From the NCBI GenBank assembly GCA_964473285.1, contig CAYYOI010000051.1, forward strand, positions 1-10,952: 10,952 nt of DNA. The letters run 5' to 3'. This document shows positions 6,789 to 10,952 of the stretch, piece after piece. Numbering within the stretch: the first letter of the stretch is position 1; each line of letters starts with the position of its first letter. Both the position numbers and the translations under genes were made by a program. The notes under the pieces are model-generated. The model worked only from the letters and a program-made list of their open reading frames with translations, searched no databases and had not been told where the DNA came from. The stretch is from JBNJGT01 sp964473285 (GTDB lineage: Archaea; Nanobdellota; Nanobdellia; Woesearchaeales; JACJVW01).

Positions 6789-8135
6789 TCATTTCAGGCT
6801 AAAAAGCTCCACTTTCTTTCTAGCGCCCTTCGGCTTGAATGTACCCAGGCTCTTCATCTGTTTTTGTTTTGTCTTGTTCAAAAGCTCATAGAAATCCCGG
6901 GTTGCAAGATAGTAAGTCCCTGTTACCTTGTTATGATCTTCCAGCCTTTGTGCAATTGACAAACCTTCAGAGAAATGGTCCATCTGCCTATAACCTCTCG
7001 GTCCTACATATGTTTCAATAACATCATCAACATGCATCCCTATCCTGGTCTTTAAAGTCTTGTAGCTGCTGATCTTTTTCGCCGCATCAAATGCCTTGTT
7101 TGCATCCTTTGGATCAAAGAAAGCGATAATGCTGTCTCCCACGTACTTGTCAACCTCTGCACCTTTATTTACAAGGATCTTCACTATCCGGTTCACATAA
7201 TCATCAAGGAGTTTGTTGATCTCCTCTGCTTCCATATCAGCTGTAGTACCGGAATAGTTCTCCACATCAGATATGAATATGATCCTCTTTTTAACTTGCG
7301 GTCTGAAGACACCCCACAAGAATTTCCTGATCGACACAGGAAACTCATCAGCCTTGTTGAGGACAATCCCCAGGTAACGCTCCAGGAAATCAACCTCGTC
7401 TCTACTTTCCTTGTTTGCCTGCACATTGACCTCTTTGAAGAAACCATGCTTCTTGCTTTCATCCTCCACCCAATTCTGTATCCTTTTGAAACGCTGCCCC
7501 ACCAGCTTATTCAGATAATAATCAATGATGCCACCTATTATGACCATCACGACAATCATCTCAAGATAGAAGAATATGTTATGTTGCGCCTCTTCCACAC
7601 GGCTTAGTCCCTGCACTGCACCCCCAAATCTTATGATGATATATCCCATGAGGATCATTACCACAGACTGCATCTTTGCCCTGATTGTTGCAACATACTG
7701 GCTTGATTCATCCTTCTTCTTTAATCCTGCGATCCTGTTGAACATCAGAGAGGATTTCTGCAGTTTTCCTGTTTTAACTAGTACCTTTGTTATCCTTCCA
7801 AACCTTGTTATGAGCTTGAGTGAACGAAGTACCCGCAGGTTTGCAAGGCCAGGGCCGTTATAGCTGCCTGTAAGGAACCCGAATTCCAGTACTGCAGATA
7901 ATATTGCGCTTATGTCTACAAGGAAATCGATTGAGATCACATACTTCCATTTGTAAATCCATGCCTTTATCAGGCTGTCAAAGACAAAGAGTATATTTGA
8001 AAAGAAGATTATGAGAAGAAGTGTCTTGGTTGAGAAACCATAGATTATCCCTAGTGGCGGCCCGAATATGGAGAATATTATTGATACAACAATACCTATC
8101 TCCCATAGGACACTCTTTTCAAGCCGCTCAAGCAT
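6789..8135 (-). CDS. Voltage-sensor-like membrane domain fused to a class III adenylate cyclase
   Basis: 448 residues, no family symbol known to me. Residues 1-125 look like an ion-channel S1-S4 module: S1 about 11-33; S2 about 38-60 with LFVFDSLIK (F50, D53, K57), the channel S2 pattern; S3 about 65-84 with D70 and D74; S4 from 100 with positive residues R101, R104, K107, R111, R114, K117 and K121. Two more helices follow (about 156-172 and 187-208), but only about 15 residues separate them and there is no selectivity filter, so no pore is visible. A linker of about 75 residues leads to a cyclase domain (about 283-448). It has D290 (FISDVENYSG) and D334 (DKYVGD) for metals, K330 and D386 for adenine, and R397. 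The transition-state Asn is replaced by S393. It likely makes cAMP when dimeric, perhaps under membrane-potential control. The start at 8135 is supported by the 22-nt TATA spacing. Confidence 0.72.
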   Translation of the reverse strand: MLERLEKSVLWEIGIVVSIIFSIFGPPLGIIYGFSTKTLLLIIFFSNILFVFDSLIKAWIYKWKYVISIDFLVDISAILSAVLEFGFLTGSYNGPGLANLRVLRSLKLITRFGRITKVLVKTGKLQKSSLMFNRIAGLKKKDESSQYVATIRAKMQSVVMILMGYIIIRFGGAVQGLSRVEEAQHNIFFYLEMIVVMVIIGGIIDYYLNKLVGQRFKRIQNWVEDESKKHGFFKEVNVQANKESRDEVDFLERYLGIVLNKADEFPVSIRKFLWGVFRPQVKKRIIFISDVENYSGTTADMEAEEINKLLDDYVNRIVKILVNKGAEVDKYVGDSIIAFFDPKDANKAFDAAKKISSYKTLKTRIGMHVDDVIETYVGPRGYRQMDHFSEGLSIAQRLEDHNKVTGTYYLATRDFYELLNKTKQKQMKSLGTFKPKGARKKVELFSLK

Positions 8136-8156
8136 GGTTTCTTGTCCGGGATGAAA

Positions 8157-9239
8157 TTATTTAAAGCTTTTCATGAGAGAGTCAAGTTCACTGGCAATCT
8201 TTTCTTCAAAGTCATTGACCTTCATATCTCCTCTCTCTGCTGAAAGGATCTGCATCATTCCCTTTATGAATTCATAGTTCTCCCCTATCAGCCCTTTCTC
8301 TATCTCCGGGACAGAGGTTTCCTTTTGCCCTTCATCAAGCCTTTCACTTGCAAGCTTTGAAGTGTTTTTCATTACAAACAAAGCATTCCTTGAGTAGAAA
8401 TGAGCATAGAGTTTCTTGTAATTGATATCAGATGTCTTGCCCTTCATCCCTCCAAATAATCGCAAGGTCACTACAGTATCCGAGAAATCGCCTTCCTTGG
8501 AGACTTCTTCCTCTATCTCCTCTGCTTCAAGACCTTCACAGTCAATCATCAAAGGATGTACCTTGCAAACATTCACAGGCAAGAAAGTTGTCTTTCCATC
8601 TTCATACAGATAATACCCTCCTTCCTTCAGGAGTTCCAACTCCTTGAAATTGTTGGGGAAAAGCGGCCCTGGAAACACTATTCGCTTGCCGTCCTCTTCA
8701 AATTCCCCTGGCTGGTGGATATGTCCTCCTGCATAGTACATGAAATCATCTGGAAGATTCCTGACTGAAAGTTCAGAGAAATCATGGAACTCCGAAAGCC
8801 CAGAATGGAACAGGAATATCTTTTTCTTTGCATTGAGGTTCTCAAAGGATGAGAAAAGTCCCTTTTCAAGAGATCCTCTCAACCCCTGGATGCCTGCAAT
8901 TAACACATCCTCATGCCATGCATGCTTCTCAGAAACATTATAGGCAAGCCCTGACACATCAAGCAGGTCAAGCATTGTCTTTCCTGTAGGAGAATAATCA
9001 TGGCTGCCTGGCACTAGGTAAACAGGTATTCCTTTTTGTTTTAATTGTTGAAAAGAAGAAAAAACGAACTTGAGCGTGTCAAGTGTCGGTATTGCGGTGT
9101 TGAACAAATCACCACTTATGAGCACAAAGTCAACATTGCAGCCTGTTATCACCTGAGAGAATGCCTGGCGGTTCAAATCCCTCATAGTGGGGTCCCGCCA
9201 TCCGCCCAGGTGGCAATCTGCAATATGGATAAATCTCAT
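8157..9239 (-). CDS. Mre11/SbcD-like DNA repair metallophosphoesterase
   Basis: Calcineurin-type phosphoesterase of the Mre11/SbcD exonuclease group, expected to process DNA ends. The product has 360 residues. Motifs are ADCHLGG (D8, H10), SGDLFN (D44), PGSHD (S79, H80, D81), FHSGL (H145) and GGHIHQP (H173, H175). The usual motif III GNHD, whose Asn binds metal, is GSHD here; whether that is a lineage trait I cannot check. The catalytic part ends near 215. The rest is a cap-like region and a charged helical tail that could contact a partner. Its start overlaps the dnaG stop in an ATGA (9236-9239), so translation is coupled to dnaG. Rad50, HerA or NurA, the usual companions, are absent from the window. 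A non-repair phosphoesterase remains possible. Confidence 0.82.
   Translation of the reverse strand: MRFIHIADCHLGGWRDPTMRDLNRQAFSQVITGCNVDFVLISGDLFNTAIPTLDTLKFVFSSFQQLKQKGIPVYLVPGSHDYSPTGKTMLDLLDVSGLAYNVSEKHAWHEDVLIAGIQGLRGSLEKGLFSSFENLNAKKKIFLFHSGLSEFHDFSELSVRNLPDDFMYYAGGHIHQPGEFEEDGKRIVFPGPLFPNNFKELELLKEGGYYLYEDGKTTFLPVNVCKVHPLMIDCEGLEAEEIEEEVSKEGDFSDTVVTLRLFGGMKGKTSDINYKKLYAHFYSRNALFVMKNTSKLASERLDEGQKETSVPEIEKGLIGENYEFIKGMMQILSAERGDMKVNDFEEKIASELDSLMKSFK
8158..8165 (-). promoter_or_regulatory. TATA box for the cyclase gene
   Basis: Read on the - strand this is TTTAAATA, overlapping the stop codon of the upstream nuclease gene (8157-8159) and ending 22 nt before the cyclase ATG at 8135. 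AAAAGC precedes it as possible BRE. It predicts a leaderless cyclase mRNA independent of the dnaG operon. No ribosome-binding site is visible before the ATG, which fits. Confidence 0.7.
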
Positions 9240-10462
9240 AGCTGGTTTGAGACCAGGATTGTGGTCTTTTGTCCCTTGACCTGGCTGTCCATCGCTATGA
9301 TGTATTTTATGTTTGCCCTCTCTGAAGTGCTTATAAGGTCCTTGTCCACAACACCATCCAGGATTACTGCATGTATGCCTGACTGAAGGCTCTTGATTGT
9401 GGTTCCAAGCTCTGAGATAGGTACTTTCCCAAGGATGGTAAGCTTATCATCAAGGATATATGCACCCCTTGTTCCTATCAAATCCTCCAGCAACTCCTTG
9501 AATTTAGCCCTCTCATTATTGTTAAGTCGTAGCTTATGTTTGTTATTATTGTTGTGTTGCGTGTTGTGCTGCGGTTTGTTCTTGTTGAACCTCTTGTTAT
9601 GATGCTTCTTTTGATCCTCTTCCTGTTCCCTGGAAAGGTCAAGTTTTGCCTGTTCTGCAGCAATCTTGCTTCTCAATGCCTTGTGAATCTCTTTCTTGGT
9701 TATCTCTTCAACTTCCTTTCCATCAGGCGCATAACACACGAAATCAAGCTCAGCGACCTGTATCAGTTCCCGGAGTATAAGGTTTCCACCTCTGTCCCCA
9801 TCAAGGAACGCGATGATTGTCTTCTTTCGTGAAAGTTCACCGATAGTCTTTGGCACAGATGTCCCGTTCATTGCGATAGCGTTTTTAATCCCGTGTTTCA
9901 GTAGATTTACAACATCTGCCCTTCCCTCTACAACAAGGATCTCTTCAGAATCATCGATCGCAGGCCCTGCTGGAAGTTTCTCATTCCCATATTCAGTAAT
10001 TTCCATCACTCTTACAGAATATGCCACTTCATCAGCAATGTCCTGGCTGTCTGGCATGATGTCATCCATCATGGTCCGAAGCAGATTCTTTGCCCTGTCA
10101 ATAACATAATTGCGCTTTGAGACTCTCACATCCTCGATATTTTGGACCTTGATCTTTGCATTACATGGTCCTATCCTCTGGATGATTTCAAGGGCTGCAC
10201 CTATTATGGATGTCTCAGCCTTATCAAGAGAAGATGGTATTATGATCTGTCCGTTGGACTTGCCTGATTTGGTATCCACGTTCACTTCAATGCGGCCGAT
10301 TCTTCCGCTTCTTTGTAACTCTCTCAGTTCAAGGTCTGCTCCAAGCAGTCCTTCTGTCTGTCCGAATATTGCTCCTATTACGTCTGGTCTGTCAACAATG
10401 CCGTCAATTTCGATTGATGCATGAATGATGTATTTTGAAGATACTGGGGCAATTTTTCCCAT
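9236..10462 (-). CDS. dnaG: Archaeal DnaG, primase-like Toprim protein
   Basis: Archaeal DnaG is a Toprim protein found with the RNA exosome, where it helps recruit poly(A)-rich substrates; primase activity has also been reported in some archaea. The product has 408 residues. The N-terminal domain carries KYIIHASIEIDG, VIGAIFGQTEGLLG and LRELQRSGRIGRIEV (about 10-60). The Toprim domain covers about 172-250, with E179 in VVEGRADVV and D221/D223 in FLDGDRGG, and all acidic residues are kept. A low-complexity Asn/His/Lys linker (about 285-316) leads to a C-terminal domain from about 317 (RAKFKELLEDLIGTRGAYIL). Start 10462 is fixed by GGAGGT six bases upstream. The stop overlaps the nuclease gene start by 4 nt. 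Bacterial DnaG is excluded by the missing zinc and helicase-binding domains. Confidence 0.95.
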   Translation of the reverse strand: MGKIAPVSSKYIIHASIEIDGIVDRPDVIGAIFGQTEGLLGADLELRELQRSGRIGRIEVNVDTKSGKSNGQIIIPSSLDKAETSIIGAALEIIQRIGPCNAKIKVQNIEDVRVSKRNYVIDRAKNLLRTMMDDIMPDSQDIADEVAYSVRVMEITEYGNEKLPAGPAIDDSEEILVVEGRADVVNLLKHGIKNAIAMNGTSVPKTIGELSRKKTIIAFLDGDRGGNLILRELIQVAELDFVCYAPDGKEVEEITKKEIHKALRSKIAAEQAKLDLSREQEEDQKKHHNKRFNKNKPQHNTQHNNNNKHKLRLNNNERAKFKELLEDLIGTRGAYILDDKLTILGKVPISELGTTIKSLQSGIHAVILDGVVDKDLISTSERANIKYIIAMDSQVKGQKTTILVSNQL

Positions 10463-10468
10463 AGTATG

Positions 10469-10474
10469 ACCTCC
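10469..10474 (-). promoter_or_regulatory. Ribosome-binding site of dnaG (GGAGGT)
   Basis: GGAGGT on the - strand, six bases before ATG 10462, the strongest Shine-Dalgarno match in the window. It shows that dnaG has a leadered mRNA, in contrast to the leaderless-looking starts of archease and the cyclase gene. Confidence 0.8.
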
Positions 10475-10557
10475 TTTCTGCTTTTTTGTAGTCAGCCAAA
10501 TAGAACTCTCTTAATACGTGTGATAAAGTGAGTGGTAAATGGCTGGTGAAGGTTGGT

Positions 10558-10629
10558 GCCCGTCTTACTAACTCCCAAGCTCATTGCTTGACTTTGTCGT
10601 GAGCTTACTTGAGTACTCTCGTAACGGGC
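10558..10629. ncRNA. Candidate structured RNA element, 72-nt interrupted hairpin
   Basis: Nested pairing can be read directly: GCCCGT (10558-10563) with ACGGGC (10624-10629), ACTC (10571-10574) with GAGT (10611-10614), and AAGCTCA (10577-10583) with TGAGCTT (10600-10606), with internal loops between. Read on the - strand it could lie in the dnaG leader, ending about 95 nt before the dnaG ATG. Read on + it would be a free RNA. It has no T-loop, so it is not a tRNA, and I find no C/D boxes or ACA box. Strand and function are unknown. Confidence 0.3.
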
Positions 10630-10804
10630 TGTAATCTGCAAGGGTGGCTCAAAATCAAAGCCAAAACAGTTGTTTCAGCTCATTTAAGGACCCATTTGCA
10701 CATTTTGCTACAGCATACATGAATCTGGCTAAATATATAAAGTTATCCATTTGCGAAACTCTTTATAAAGCAAAGCGCTGTGCACCTATAGCTCACAGCC
10801 AAAC

Positions 10805-10812
10805 TTTTAAAA
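10805..10812 (+). promoter_or_regulatory. TATA box of tRNA-Gln
   Basis: TTTTAAAA, whose centre lies about 30 nt before the mature tRNA 5' end, predicts a transcript beginning a few bases upstream of the tRNA, leaving a short 5' leader for RNase P. Confidence 0.6.
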
Positions 10813-10838
10813 AGAGGCTTATAATTCCACTGTGTTAG

Positions 10839-10911
10839 AGCCCCGTGGTGTAGTGGCCAATCATCAGGGATTTTGGGTCCTTGGACCTCGGTTCGAATCC
10901 GGGCGGGGCTA
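10839..10911 (+). tRNA. tRNA-Gln (anticodon UUG)
   Basis: A full cloverleaf can be drawn. The acceptor AGCCCCG/CGGGGCT has an A1-U72 pair and discriminator A73 (10911). The D arm is GTGT/TCAT with a T13-T22 mismatch. The anticodon stem AGGGA/TCCTT has one G-T pair and loop TTTTGGG, giving anticodon TTG. The variable loop is GGAC and the T arm is CTCGG-TTCGAAT-CCGGG. There is no intron, and CCA is not encoded (TCC follows the discriminator). The A1-U72 pair is the archaeal tRNA-Gln feature used by GatDE to select its substrate. Confidence 0.95.
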
Positions 10912-10917
10912 TCCTCC

Positions 10918-10923
10918 TTTTTT
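10918..10923 (+). terminator. T-run terminator of tRNA-Gln
   Basis: Six T residues starting seven bases after the discriminator base, with a second run of seven T at 10940-10946 as backup. Typical for archaeal tRNA transcripts. Confidence 0.7.
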
Positions 10924-10952
10924 CACAAATCGAGGACTCTTTTTTTGAATTC

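Larger units (their letters stand above)
10475..10838. other. Long spacer between dnaG and tRNA-Gln, no supported protein gene
   Basis: About 365 nt between divergent genes. No open frame here resembles a protein, and a 64-codon + frame at 10644-10838 shows no family feature. The spacer holds the 72-nt hairpin at 10558-10629, a TATA-like AAATATATAA at 10731-10740 and TTTATAAA at 10762-10769, neither with a start codon at the usual distance. A small hairpin (GCTGTG 10777-10782 with CACAGC 10794-10799) and the tRNA promoter follow. A candidate dnaG TATA box, ACTTTATC read on the - strand near 10521-10528, is weak. Confidence 0.5.

Noticed and set aside
7600..7680. Potassium-channel pore between the last two helices of the cyclase protein
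   Set aside because: The loop has only about 15 residues and no TVGYG-like filter, so a channel pore is not supported.
10555..10629. Possible - strand tRNA, because the outer stem looks like an acceptor stem followed by ACCA
   Set aside because: There is no TTCGA-type T-loop and no convincing D arm or anticodon arm.
10655..10720. 21-codon - strand ORF downstream of a TATA-like box near 10731-10740
   Set aside because: The box-to-ATG gap is about 10 nt, far from the 22 nt seen elsewhere, and the peptide shows no biased composition.
10777..10799. 6-bp hairpin GCTGTG/CACAGC before tRNA-Gln
   Set aside because: Short stem with an 11-nt loop and no T-run after it; not enough to call a terminator or RNA gene.
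10644..10838. 64-codon + frame before tRNA-Gln
   Set aside because: No family feature, no ribosome-binding site, runs through the tRNA promoter; most likely chance.
10947..10952. GAATTC at the exact end of the window, suggesting a clone boundary
   Set aside because: Several other GAATTC sites lie inside the window, so one at the edge may be chance and says nothing about biology.

Overview
The window is archaeal chromosome, most likely from a euryarchaeon whose lineage I cannot fix. The evidence is the gene set (archaeal DnaG, archease, an RtcB RNA ligase, Mre11-type nuclease), TATA boxes instead of bacterial -35/-10 elements, GGTGA/GGAGGT ribosome-binding sites, and a tRNA-Gln with the A1-U72 pair typical of archaea and a T-run after it. 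Base composition is moderate and AT-leaning, and genes are packed with short gaps or 4-nt overlaps.

Layout. On the + strand, 1-6663 holds a leader region (1-234) and then cimA (citramalate synthase), archease, rtcB, gatC, gatA and gatB. cimA makes the precursor of isoleucine. Archease and RtcB are a known pair that seals tRNA exons and other RNA ends. GatCAB amidates mischarged tRNA. gatC/gatA and gatA/gatB overlap by 4 nt. On the - strand, 10462-6789 holds dnaG, an Mre11-like nuclease gene (4-nt overlap) and a membrane protein. That protein combines an S1-S4 voltage-sensor-like domain, two further membrane helices with no room for a pore loop, and a class III nucleotide cyclase domain. The two gene runs converge on a 125-nt gap with T-rich tracts. 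A tRNA-Gln(UUG) gene lies at 10839-10911 (+), after a spacer of about 375 nt that contains a long imperfect hairpin.

The two most interesting signals are these. (1) Upstream of cimA, an unlisted 23-codon ORF (98-169) encodes six isoleucines, four of them in its last eight codons. Its ATG sits 22 nt after a TTTAAATA box. Right after its stop come two mutually exclusive hairpins, the first followed by a T-rich tract, and then the cimA ribosome-binding site. This has the layout of ribosome-mediated attenuation of an isoleucine pathway gene, in an archaeon. (2) The voltage-sensor/cyclase fusion would be a candidate direct membrane-potential-to-cyclic-nucleotide switch.

Promoter logic also stands out. 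The same octamer TTTAAATA occurs exactly 22 nt before the ATG of the leader ORF, of archease and of the cyclase gene. A similar AT box has the same spacing before gatC. This implies leaderless transcripts starting at, or within a base or two of, the start codon, each launched from the end of the preceding gene.
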